Source of the DNA: an uncultured Corynebacterium sp.
GTDB taxonomy: Bacteria > Actinomycetota > Actinomycetes > Mycobacteriales > Mycobacteriaceae
Assembly: GCF_937999985.1 (NCBI RefSeq)
Contig: NZ_CALLDG010000031.1
Span: 1-13,370, forward strand
Direction: 5' to 3'
DNA: 13,370 nt
Shown here: positions 1 to 6,511 of the stretch, piece by piece
How the letters are laid out: each line of letters begins with the position of its first letter
Position numbering within the stretch: the first letter of the stretch is position 1
The notes under the pieces: model-generated
The model's database searches: none
Told to the model about the DNA's origin: nothing
Seen by the model: the letters and a program-made list of their open reading frames with translations, nothing else
Made by a program: the position numbers and the translations under genes

Positions 1-600
1 GCCGGCGTTGAAGTTGATGAAGCCCTCGTGCATAACGGTCGTGCCCTCAGCCAAGTGGGCACCCAGGCGCACGCGGTCCGCATCGCCGATACGCACACCC
101 GTGGGCACCACGTAATCCACCATGCGCGGGAATTTGTCCACACTGTAGACCGTCACCGGGCCGCGCTCGGCCTGCAGGCGGGCGCGGACAGACTCGAAAC
201 CGGGGACGGCGCACGGGCCGTAGTTCGTCCACACAACGTTGCTAAGCAGACCGAACAGGCCATCCAAGTTGCAGCCGTGGGGTTGGATCTTGCGGCCGGA
301 GATTAGGTGCAGGCGCAGGTAGGCGTCGTACGCATCGGCAGGTGCGGCGTCCAGGTCGGCAATGGTAGTGGTCACTGCTACGCGGCGGGTGCCGCGGACC
401 TCGTCTGCGCCGGCGAGGTTGGCCAGGGGACGGAAGGAATCAGGGGCGGAGGTGCTGGCGTCAGTAAGATCGAGCGCCTGCGTGCCCGCCTCGGTGGAAC
501 CGGCATCGGCAGAGCCGAGGTCGAACTCGAAGAACCAGGTGTCCAGCACGTCGCCAGAATCGGTCAGAGTGGCAAATCCATTTCCATAAGCAGAAGTCAT
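1..600 (-). CDS. dapD: Tetrahydrodipicolinate N-succinyltransferase DapD, 3' end outside window
   Basis: This enzyme transfers a succinyl group from succinyl-CoA to tetrahydrodipicolinate in the succinylase branch of lysine/meso-DAP synthesis, in the cytoplasm. The first 200 residues are visible and the frame is still open at base 1. The actinobacterial DapD signature is clear: a PYDAYLRLHL-like stretch (here DAYDAYLRLHL) near residue 92, WTNYGPCAVPGFE near 125, VDKFPRMVDYVVPTGVRI near 155, and the start of the left-handed beta-helix with HLAEGTTVMHEGF near 184. These agree closely with the mycobacterial enzyme as I remember it. The rest of the helix, with the succinyl-CoA site, lies off the left edge. 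The ATG at 600 begins MTSAYGNGFATL. There is no Shine-Dalgarno sequence, but a TAGGAT hexamer lies 8 bases upstream, so the message may be leaderless. It sits 29 bases behind the permease gene on the same strand. Confidence 0.95.
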   Translation of the reverse strand, partial: MTSAYGNGFATLTDSGDVLDTWFFEFDLGSADAGSTEAGTQALDLTDASTSAPDSFRPLANLAGADEVRGTRRVAVTTTIADLDAAPADAYDAYLRLHLISGRKIQPHGCNLDGLFGLLSNVVWTNYGPCAVPGFESVRARLQAERGPVTVYSVDKFPRMVDYVVPTGVRIGDADRVRLGAHLAEGTTVMHEGFINFNAG

Positions 601-608
601 GGTTGTCG

Positions 609-614
609 ATCCTA
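609..614 (-). promoter_or_regulatory. Candidate -10 element of dapD (TAGGAT)
   Basis: On the minus strand TAGGAT is followed by 8 bases and then the dapD ATG. It matches the actinobacterial SigA -10 pattern TANNNT and would place transcription initiation at or within two bases of the start codon. It lies in the 29-base gap after the permease stop, so any -35 region would overlap the end of the permease gene. No convincing -35 hexamer is visible. The same TAGGATCG string precedes dapE at the same spacing. Confidence 0.5.
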
Positions 615-629
615 CATATGTGTTTGAAC

Positions 630-2066
630 CTATGCGTTGGAGTCGCTGTCTACGGTGGTGCCCACCGTGGTGTCATCGGCTACCTGCGACACCTGCGTTT
701 TCTGCAGCACCAGACCGATCACACTCAGGACCACAAAGGCGATGGTGACGGTGAGGACCTGCAAGCGAGCGCCGTCGTCGAAGAGCATCAGGACCGTCAG
801 GGCGATCAGCGCCAGGAAGGTTAGCCAGGACAGCACAGGGTAGCCCACCATACGCACGGTCAGGCTGCCGTCACGTTCGAAGGTGGGGCGTAGCTTGATC
901 TGTGCCAACACGATAACCATCCAAATGACCAGCAGGGTGCCGCCGACGGCGTTAAACAGGATGTTGATCAGGTTCTCTGGACCCCACACCTGCAGCGCCA
1001 CGGAGACGAAAGCGAAGAACAGAGAGCACCATACGGCGCGGTAGGGCACCTTCTGGGCATTTGTCTTACCGAACCATCGCGGCACGTTACGCTCCTGGGA
1101 GAAGCTGTACATCAGGCGGCTCGTCGCATAGATCTGTGCGTTGAAAGCGGAAAGCAGCGCCAGGACGATCACGGCCTCCATAATCTCCACGATGCCCGGG
1201 ATCTGGGCGAGAGCCAGGATGCGGGTGAACGGAGATTCCTCAGCGGACTCGGCCTCACCCAGGGTTTCGAAAGGCAGCAAGGCGGAGATCAGGAAGACAC
1301 TGCCCAGATAGAACACGGAAATGCGCCAAATGACGGCGCGCACCGCGGCGGCAATCGAGTTCGCCGGATCCTTCGATTCCGCGGCGGCGATCGTTACGAT
1401 CTCGATACCACCGAAGGCGAAGGCCACGGCCAGCAGGCCTACCGCCATGCCGGAGATGCCGTTGGGGGCGAAGTCAGAGAAGTTGCTCAAGCCAGGGGAG
1501 TCGTAGCTGGGGAACAGGCCCAGCAGCAGGCCCGTGCCGATAACCAAGAAAACGATGATGACGGCCACCTTAATGAAGGCAAACCAGTACTCGAACTCGC
1601 CAAAGCCGCGGACACCAGCCAAGTTCACGATGGTGAACAGCACCACGCACACCAGGCCGGGGATCCAACCTTCCACGCCGAACCACGCGCCCATGATCGC
1701 GCCCGCGCCGGTAATCTCGGCCCCCATCACCATGATCAGCATGAACCAGTACAGCCAGCCCAGAGCAAAGCCATTCCAGCGGCCGAAAGCCATCTGGCCG
1801 TAGGTGGCGAAGGTACCGGAGGCTGGGCGAGCGGCGGCGAGCTCACCCAGCATCTGCATGACGGCGATCACCACAATGCCGGCGACAATGTAGGAAAGCA
1901 GCACGGCCGGGCCTGCAGCCTGGATGCCCACGCCCGTGCCGAGGAAAAGACCAGCGCCAATGGCCGAGCCCAAGCCCATCATGGTTAGGTGCCGGGTCTC
2001 TAGACTGTGACCCAGTTGGTTAGAGGTGCCTTCCGCGGCACCTGAATCGGAGTTTCGAGTCTTCAT
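630..2066 (-). CDS. Amino-acid permease, APC superfamily (AAT family), possibly AroP
   Basis: Cytoplasmic-membrane amino-acid/proton symporter of the amino acid-polyamine-organocation superfamily. The protein is strongly hydrophobic, about 478 residues, with the length and spacing expected of 12 membrane helices. After the short polar N-terminus it has the family's first-helix motif (MMGLGSAIGAGLFLGTG), then GEL after helix 2 and the conserved amphipathic FGEFEYWFAFIKV segment typical of AroP/GabP/ProY relatives. The substrate cannot be told from sequence alone. In C. glutamicum the aromatic amino-acid permease gene aroP lies next to dapE, so orthology to AroP is a reasonable inference from position. 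I chose the ATG at 2066. A TTG six codons upstream (2084) is possible, but neither has a Shine-Dalgarno sequence and a TCTAAT hexamer lies 6 bases before the ATG. It is divergent from dapE and lies upstream of dapD, so readthrough into dapD is possible. Confidence 0.88.
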   Translation of the reverse strand: MKTRNSDSGAAEGTSNQLGHSLETRHLTMMGLGSAIGAGLFLGTGVGIQAAGPAVLLSYIVAGIVVIAVMQMLGELAAARPASGTFATYGQMAFGRWNGFALGWLYWFMLIMVMGAEITGAGAIMGAWFGVEGWIPGLVCVVLFTIVNLAGVRGFGEFEYWFAFIKVAVIIVFLVIGTGLLLGLFPSYDSPGLSNFSDFAPNGISGMAVGLLAVAFAFGGIEIVTIAAAESKDPANSIAAAVRAVIWRISVFYLGSVFLISALLPFETLGEAESAEESPFTRILALAQIPGIVEIMEAVIVLALLSAFNAQIYATSRLMYSFSQERNVPRWFGKTNAQKVPYRAVWCSLFFAFVSVALQVWGPENLINILFNAVGGTLLVIWMVIVLAQIKLRPTFERDGSLTVRMVGYPVLSWLTFLALIALTVLMLFDDGARLQVLTVTIAFVVLSVIGLVLQKTQVSQVADDTTVGTTVDSDSNA

Positions 2067-2072
2067 ACCAAA

Positions 2073-2078
2073 ATTAGA
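2073..2078 (-). promoter_or_regulatory. Candidate -10 element of the permease gene (TCTAAT)
   Basis: TCTAAT on the minus strand matches the -10 consensus at five of six positions and lies 6 bases before the ATG at 2066. The overlapping TAATTT matches TANNNT but would be only 4 bases from the start. Either suggests a leaderless or near-leaderless transcript. No good -35 is visible at 16-18 bases upstream. Confidence 0.35.
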
Positions 2079-2126
2079 ACACAACCGTTCTTGTTAAAGG
2101 CCAGCATGGGTACTTTTAGCCCCTGT

Positions 2127-2160
2127 GGCGGGTAGTTTTTCACCCTGCAGATCACCCGCC
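2127..2160. repeat. Inverted repeat between permease and dapE promoters
   Basis: GGCGGGT (2127-2133) and ACCCGCC (2154-2160) form a perfect 7-base inverted repeat separated by 20 bases, which include a T5 run. It sits between the divergent starts, about 30 bases upstream of the dapE -10 candidate. It could be an operator or a chance G+C-rich repeat. It lacks a T-run after either arm, so it is not a convincing terminator. Confidence 0.3.
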
Positions 2161-2189
2161 TGCCCCCGACGGTGAGCTGCCAGCTGGTC

Positions 2190-2195
2190 TAGGAT
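2190..2195 (+). promoter_or_regulatory. Candidate -10 element of dapE (TAGGAT)
   Basis: TAGGAT is followed by 8 bases and the dapE ATG, the same hexamer, next two bases (CG) and spacing as at dapD. It implies transcription starting at or next to the start codon. The -35 region (around 2167-2172) shows no recognisable hexamer. Confidence 0.5.
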
Positions 2196-2203
2196 CGCAA
2201 GCA

Positions 2204-3358
2204 ATGAATACTGCAGAGCCTTCAGAATCTTCCAAAACTTCATCGCCTTCCATCGACTTGGTCGCCGGGGCGGTCCCTCTGACCCGCCAGCTCGTTGACA
2301 TCTACAGCGAGTCGCACCACGAGCAGGAGATCGCCGACGCTGTCGAGCCCGCCCTGCGTGCCATCGAAAATGTAGAGGTCACGCGCCGGGGAAACACTCT
2401 GGTCGCGCGCACCCATCGCGGCCTTGGGGATCGGGTGATTCTGGCGGGTCACCTAGATACCGTGCCGCCGGCGGATAACCTGCCCTCGCGCCTGGGGCCG
2501 GACCCGGAGACGGGGGAGCAGACCATCTTCGGCCTCGGCTCCGTGGACATGAAGTCGGGCGCCGCCTGCTACGCGCATGCCTTCGCCACTCTGGCGAACT
2601 CCCCGGAGCTGGCCTGCGACCTGACGCTGGTGCTCTACGAGGGGGAAGAGGTGGCCACCAAGTACAACGGCCTGAATCACCTGGTGCAGTCCGACCCCGA
2701 CCTGTTGGCGGGCGATCTGGCGCTGCTGGGCGAGCCGTCCGGGGCGATGATCGAGGCTGGCTGCCAGGGAACCATCCGCGTGAAGGTCACCGCCCTGGGA
2801 GCTCGCGCGCACTCCGCCCGCAGCTGGCTCGGCCACAACGCGCTCCACGATCTGGCCCGTGTGCTGGTGCGCGTGGCGGATTATGAGCCGCAGGACGTGG
2901 AGATCGACGGCCTGACCTACAAGGAGGGCCTTAACGCCGTCGTCGCCGAATCCGGCGTGGCCACCAACACCATTCCCGATGAGGCCTGGGCTTTCATCAA
3001 CTTCCGCTACGCCCCGAACCGCAGCGTGGACGAAGCTCTGACGCACCTGTATGGGGTGCTGCAGGTGGGTACGCCCGATAGCCCTGCCGAGGGTTTCTCT
3101 GTCTTTCTTGATGACGCCGCAGCCGCAGCCGCCCCAGGCTTGAATCAACCCTTCGCGGCGAAGTTGGTGGAAGCCACCGGTGGGCGGGTGCGCCCGAAGT
3201 ACGGCTGGACCGACGTGGCGCGTTTCACCGAGCTGGGAATCCCCGCCGTGAACTTCGGCCCCGGCGACCCGGGGCTGTGTCACACGAAGGACGAGCGCTG
3301 CCCGGTGGCGCAGATCGAAGAGGTCAGCCGCCAATTGATCCAGTTCCTCTCCCGCTAG
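2204..3358 (+). CDS. dapE: Succinyl-diaminopimelate desuccinylase DapE
   Basis: Hydrolyses N-succinyl-LL-2,6-diaminopimelate to LL-diaminopimelate and succinate, for lysine and peptidoglycan. It is a 384-residue M20-family di-zinc amidohydrolase. By comparison with well-studied DapE enzymes, the ligands read as H83 (in AGHLDTVP), D115 (in GSVDMKSG), the catalytic base E148 and ligand E149 (in YEGEEV), E177 (in LLGEPSG) and H360 (in GLCHTKDE). All are present. A dimerisation domain is inserted at roughly 190-300. The N-terminus carries a short Ser/Thr-rich extension (residues 3-16), making it slightly longer than the roughly 355-370 residues usual for actinobacterial DapE; a later start is possible. 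There is no Shine-Dalgarno sequence; a TAGGAT hexamer lies 8 bases before the ATG. It is divergent from the permease and followed 160 bases later by the LOG gene. Confidence 0.95.
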   Translation: MNTAEPSESSKTSSPSIDLVAGAVPLTRQLVDIYSESHHEQEIADAVEPALRAIENVEVTRRGNTLVARTHRGLGDRVILAGHLDTVPPADNLPSRLGPDPETGEQTIFGLGSVDMKSGAACYAHAFATLANSPELACDLTLVLYEGEEVATKYNGLNHLVQSDPDLLAGDLALLGEPSGAMIEAGCQGTIRVKVTALGARAHSARSWLGHNALHDLARVLVRVADYEPQDVEIDGLTYKEGLNAVVAESGVATNTIPDEAWAFINFRYAPNRSVDEALTHLYGVLQVGTPDSPAEGFSVFLDDAAAAAAPGLNQPFAAKLVEATGGRVRPKYGWTDVARFTELGIPAVNFGPGDPGLCHTKDERCPVAQIEEVSRQLIQFLSR

Positions 3359-3518
3359 CTCCTCTTCCGTCTTTCCCGCGAGTGCCATAGGGGAACGGCG
3401 TGTGTTGGGTGGAGGGGTGATGGCGTCATCCATAACGAGCGCCGCGAGCCTGCAACCAGTAGCGTGAGAAGCGCAAAGAAGTATAAAGATCGACCAGACA
3501 TTTAAGGCACACGAACGC

Positions 3519-4424
3519 ATGATTACCAGCGAAAACAATCGAGAATTCCGGCTCCGCGGACCGATGCTGCTGCGCGGCAAGAGGCACAGCCAGAAGCAGA
3601 AGTCGACCACGGATCAGCGACTGCTGGGGGAGCAGGCCAGCATTGATTGGTTGCACACCGATCCGTGGCGCGTGATGCGTATTCAGTCCGAGTTCGTCGA
3701 CGGGTTCGGTGCGCTGGCGAAGATCCCGAAGGCGGTAACGGTGTTCGGCTCCGCGCGAGTGAAGCCCGGCCACGAGTACTACGAAAAGGGTCTGGAACTG
3801 GGACGGCTGATCAACGAGGCCGGCTACGCGACGATCACCGGCGGTGGGCCGGGGCTGATGGAAGCTCCGAACCGTGGCGCGCAGGAATCCGGCGGTATGT
3901 CCATTGGGCTGGGTATCGAACTGCCCATGGAACAAGGCATGAACCAGTGGGTGGACCTGGGGCTGAACTTCCGCTACTTCTTCGTGCGCAAGACCATGTT
4001 CCTGAAGTACTCGCAGGCATTCATCTGCCTTCCCGGCGGCTACGGCACCCTGGATGAGCTATTCGAAGCACTGGTGATGGTGCAGACGGAAAAGATCCGC
4101 AGATTCCCGATAATCCTGATCGGCAAAGACTTCTGGGGCGGGCTGGTCGACTGGATCCACGATCGACTGGTCGAGGAGGGCATGATCTCCCCAGAGGACG
4201 TGGACCTGTTCCACGTCACCGATGATCCGGCCGAGGCCGTGCAGATCTGCGTGGACGCACACGATAACCACGTGCGGAAGTTGAAGATCCGCCAGGAGGA
4301 ACTGGCGCTGGAGCAAGAGCGGATCGACGCAGAGCTGGAGCGTTTCGGTGACGAAGCGGAGTTGGCCGAGGGGTCGATGGAGAATCCGGCAGAAAAACCG
4401 ACGAAGGAGCCGGGAACCAAGTAA
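3519..4424 (+). CDS. LOG-family (TIGR00730) nucleotide 5'-monophosphate phosphoribohydrolase
   Basis: LONELY GUY-family Rossmann-fold protein that cleaves the N-glycosidic bond of nucleotide 5'-monophosphates, classically cytokinin nucleotides; in bacteria AMP-like substrates are likely. Both family signatures are intact: GGGPGLMEAPNRGA (residues 108-121) and PGGYGTLDE (172-180), with R119 and E180 expected at the active site. At 301 residues it is far longer than the roughly 180-190-residue type I LOGs. The extra N-terminal segment and the C-terminal tail (about 250-301, charged and Glu/Lys-rich, probably helical or coiled) fit the larger type II class known from C. glutamicum Cg1261. The ATG at 3519 is preceded by a weak AAGG at 3504-3507, 11 bases away, and a TATAAA-like hexamer at 3482-3487. 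The 160-base gap after dapE shows no clear terminator. Confidence 0.88.
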   Translation: MITSENNREFRLRGPMLLRGKRHSQKQKSTTDQRLLGEQASIDWLHTDPWRVMRIQSEFVDGFGALAKIPKAVTVFGSARVKPGHEYYEKGLELGRLINEAGYATITGGGPGLMEAPNRGAQESGGMSIGLGIELPMEQGMNQWVDLGLNFRYFFVRKTMFLKYSQAFICLPGGYGTLDELFEALVMVQTEKIRRFPIILIGKDFWGGLVDWIHDRLVEEGMISPEDVDLFHVTDDPAEAVQICVDAHDNHVRKLKIRQEELALEQERIDAELERFGDEAELAEGSMENPAEKPTKEPGTK

Positions 4425-4461
4425 GCCCCCAACAAGCCGCCGAAACGAGCCCTTGAGGCGG

Positions 4462-4467
4462 TAGATT
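4462..4467 (+). promoter_or_regulatory. Candidate -10 element of the DivIVA-like gene (TAGATT)
   Basis: TAGATT matches TANNNT and is followed by exactly 7 bases before the ATG at 4475. There is no Shine-Dalgarno sequence in front of this start, which supports a leaderless transcript starting at the A of ATG. No clear -35 is seen. Confidence 0.5.
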
Positions 4468-4474
4468 AATAGGT

Positions 4475-4870
4475 ATGTTTTGGTTGTTGTCTCTCGTCGG
4501 AGCGTTCCTAGTCGGCGCGCTCCTGGTTTATCTACTCGGTACTGTGTTCGGCCGCGGTGAGGCGCTGCCGCCCGTGACCGCGGGGAACGCGAAGCTACAG
4601 CACTGGGAGAACCTGGAGAACGGCCCGCTGACCGCCGAGGGGATCCGGGACATCGGATTCTCGCTGGAGATTCGCGGCTACAACCAGGCTGAAGTGGACT
4701 TCTACATCGACCGGCTCGCCGGACGCATCAAGGAGCTGGAGCAGCAGGTCGGTGGCGCGGCCCACGCCCCGGAGAACCACGCTGCAGAAGATAGCGCTGC
4801 AGAAACAAGCATCGCCGAACTAGACGTCGCCGAAGAATACATCGCAGAACCCCGTGAACAGGAGCGTTAA
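4475..4870 (+). CDS. Small membrane-anchored DivIVA-domain protein
   Basis: A 131-residue protein with one N-terminal membrane segment (about residues 2-25, LLSLVGAFLVGALLVYLLG) followed by a short DivIVA-type motif: GFSLEIRGYNQAEVDFYIDRL at about 69-89 and a coiled-coil start (IKELEQQ). The order and size match the small DivIVA-domain protein found near the LOG and glycogen genes in other corynebacteria and mycobacteria (Rv1209-like). It is not the polar-growth protein Wag31 itself, which is longer and has no membrane segment. Its exact role is unknown; attachment to the membrane and interaction with polar growth machinery is an inference. The C-terminus consists of five tandem pentapeptide repeats (residues 103-127). 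The stop codon is 3 bases before the aminopeptidase start, so the two genes are almost certainly cotranscribed. Confidence 0.82.
   Translation: MFWLLSLVGAFLVGALLVYLLGTVFGRGEALPPVTAGNAKLQHWENLENGPLTAEGIRDIGFSLEIRGYNQAEVDFYIDRLAGRIKELEQQVGGAAHAPENHAAEDSAAETSIAELDVAEEYIAEPREQER
4781..4855 (+). repeat. Five tandem 15-base units encoding a pentapeptide repeat
   Basis: Five consecutive in-frame 15-base units encode AAEDS, AAETS, IAELD, VAEEY and IAEPR, each of the form [A/I/V]-A-E-x-x. The first two units share GCTGCAGAA at the DNA level; the next three share a diverged TCGC(C/A)GAA core. It looks like an expanded and partly decayed in-frame tandem repeat at the C-terminus of the DivIVA-like protein. 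Confidence 0.8.
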
Positions 4871-4873
4871 GCA

Positions 4874-6352
4874 ATGGCACCGATCCCAAGCATTCCCCAG
4901 AAAGTGACCCGTGTAACGATCGGCCCGCGCGCGGAGGGCTCCGAGATCATTGAAACCCAGGTGAAGGTCGCACCTGGCGCGAACGCGCCGGGCGAGGTCG
5001 AGCTGGACGCCTCAGGCCAGTTTGTGGCCTGGGTGCCCACCGAGCCGAGCCGCCCGCTGGACCTCAGCGATGGCCGGGAGTTCCTGGAAGACGGCTGGCG
5101 GGGCGCCGGTGCCCGGCTGGTGCGCCGCATCGGCAAGGTCGTCGACGGCCATCCCGTGCGCGCGAAGAAGCACATTGTGCAGGTGCACCTGCCGGAGGAA
5201 TTCACCCCCGCCAACGTCCGCTCCCTGGTCATCGGCCTGATCGTCGGTAACCACAGCTTCGTCACCACCAATAAGCGCAAGCCCGCCCGCGTGCGCGATG
5301 TCCACATCGTGCTGCCGGAAGGCTACGACTTCAACGGTTTCGACACCGCCGACTACGTCGCTGCGGTGAAGGAGGGCAAGGCATTGGGCAAGGCGACCTG
5401 CTTGTCCCGCGATCTGGCGAATGCGCCTGCCAACGTGAAGTCCCCGGAGTGGCTGGCCACCCAGGCTAAGAAGGCCGTGGAGGACCTGGACGGTGTGAAG
5501 GTGCGCCTGCGCGACGCGGGCTGGCTCAAAGACAAGGGCTTCGGCGGCATTTTGGCCGTCGGCGGGGGATCCTCCCGCCCGCCGATGCTGATCGAGCTGG
5601 TGTGGGATCCGCAGAAGGTGGATCAGCGCCGCCGCCGTCGCACCGCCGTGCTGGTGGGCAAGGGTGTGACCTTCGACACGGGCGGTATTAGTGTGAAGCC
5701 GGCCGCGGGCATGGACACGATGCGTACCGACATGACCGGCGGGGCCAGCGTCATCGCTGCCTTCCGTGCCCTGGCTGAGCAGCAGGTTCCCCGCAAGGTC
5801 GTGGCGCTGATCCCGACGGCGGAGAACATGATTGATGGAAAGTCCTACCGCCCTGGCGACGTGGTGGAACACTATGGCGGCCTCACCTCCGAGGTGACGA
5901 ACACCGATGCCGAGGGGCGCATGATCCTGGCCGATGCGGTGAGCTACGGAGCCAAGAAATACAAGCCCGCCGCCGTGGTGACCGTAGCGACGCTGACTGG
6001 GGCGGCCAAGGTGGCGCTGGGGCTACGCACGGGTGCTGTGTTCTCCGATAACTGGGGCGCTGGCGTCAAACTCGCCCGTCGCGGCGCCATCGTGGGCGAG
6101 CGCTGGTGGCCGATGCCGATGCAGGAGTACCTGGAGGAAAACGTGACCTCCAAGATCGCCGACGTGCGCCAGACCCCGAAGGGGCCGGGCGCGACCACCG
6201 CCGCGATGTTCCTGCGCCGCTTCACCCGTGGCGTGCCGCTGATCCACCTGGATATCGCCGGCCCGGGCCGCGCGGAATCGACCTACGACGAAGTCACTCC
6301 GGTGGGCACGGGCTTCGGCGCGCGCACGCTGGTGCAGTGGTTGATGCATTAG
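4874..6352 (+). CDS. M17-family leucyl (cytosol) aminopeptidase
   Basis: Cytoplasmic di-metal aminopeptidase that removes N-terminal residues in peptide turnover. At 492 residues it has the expected length, with a variable N-terminal domain (about 1-165) and a conserved C-terminal catalytic domain. The metal-binding and catalytic residues of the PepA family are all visible: K263 and D268 (GKGVTFDTGG), K275, D286 (MRTDM), and D345, E347 and R349 in the diagnostic NTDAEGR. A run of five arginines (252-256) just before the first metal motif is unusual. The ATG at 4874 follows the DivIVA-like stop by 3 bases, with AGGAG at 4860-4864 at a 9-base spacing inside that gene, so translation of a shared message is expected. 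In C. glutamicum I recall the main leucyl aminopeptidase being elsewhere, so this could be a relocated or second copy. Confidence 0.93.
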   Translation: MAPIPSIPQKVTRVTIGPRAEGSEIIETQVKVAPGANAPGEVELDASGQFVAWVPTEPSRPLDLSDGREFLEDGWRGAGARLVRRIGKVVDGHPVRAKKHIVQVHLPEEFTPANVRSLVIGLIVGNHSFVTTNKRKPARVRDVHIVLPEGYDFNGFDTADYVAAVKEGKALGKATCLSRDLANAPANVKSPEWLATQAKKAVEDLDGVKVRLRDAGWLKDKGFGGILAVGGGSSRPPMLIELVWDPQKVDQRRRRRTAVLVGKGVTFDTGGISVKPAAGMDTMRTDMTGGASVIAAFRALAEQQVPRKVVALIPTAENMIDGKSYRPGDVVEHYGGLTSEVTNTDAEGRMILADAVSYGAKKYKPAAVVTVATLTGAAKVALGLRTGAVFSDNWGAGVKLARRGAIVGERWWPMPMQEYLEENVTSKIADVRQTPKGPGATTAAMFLRRFTRGVPLIHLDIAGPGRAESTYDEVTPVGTGFGARTLVQWLMH

Positions 6353-6437
6353 CCGGTTGAAGCGCTAGTTCCAGTGGCGCCCCAGACTGCCCGCGGGTAC
6401 GCACCAGCCCGATATACATTTCGGGCGGTGGACAGTT

Positions 6438-6443
6438 TACGAT
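6438..6443 (+). promoter_or_regulatory. Candidate -10 element upstream of rlmA (TACGAT)
   Basis: TACGAT matches TANNNT and would start a transcript near 6450, giving a leader of about 60 bases before the rlmA GTG. No strong -35 is present at 17 bases. The 159-base gap between the aminopeptidase stop and the rlmA start shows nothing else I can support. An open frame continues upstream of the GTG to 6374, but it lacks the protein-family signature. Confidence 0.25.
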
Positions 6444-6495
6444 GGGGTGGTCGTTTGTTCGCTCCCGCCTACTGGGAGCCCGTTAGAAAATTTTC

Positions 6496-6503
6496 AGGAA
6501 GGA
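6496..6503 (+). promoter_or_regulatory. Shine-Dalgarno sequence fixing the rlmA start
   Basis: AGGAAGGA lies 8 bases before the GTG at 6512. It is the strongest ribosome-binding site in the window and argues against the longer open frame beginning at 6374. Confidence 0.8.
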
Positions 6504-6511
6504 ATCTGTTC

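Noticed and set aside
28..627. Plus-strand open frames in the first 600 bases
   Set aside because: They are antisense to dapD, which has no stop codon within the window on the minus strand and has a clear family match.
3359..3518. Possible terminator or riboswitch between dapE and the LOG gene
   Set aside because: Only very short inverted repeats such as GATG/CATC are present, with no T-run and no recognisable aptamer. dapE and LOG may be partly cotranscribed.
2453..3610. Minus-strand open frame of 385 codons opposite dapE
   Set aside because: It is antisense to a gene whose catalytic residues are all intact, runs across the dapE-LOG gap and has no recognisable motif. Its Gly/His/Val-rich composition is typical of antisense frames in G+C-rich codon usage.
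5012..5872. Minus-strand open frame of 286 codons opposite the aminopeptidase
   Set aside because: The M17 active-site residues are intact on the plus strand; this frame has no motif and is a codon-bias shadow.
6374..6511. 46-codon N-terminal extension of RlmA
   Set aside because: A strong Shine-Dalgarno sequence lies 8 bases before the GTG at 6512, and the extension contains no family-conserved sequence and probably includes the promoter.
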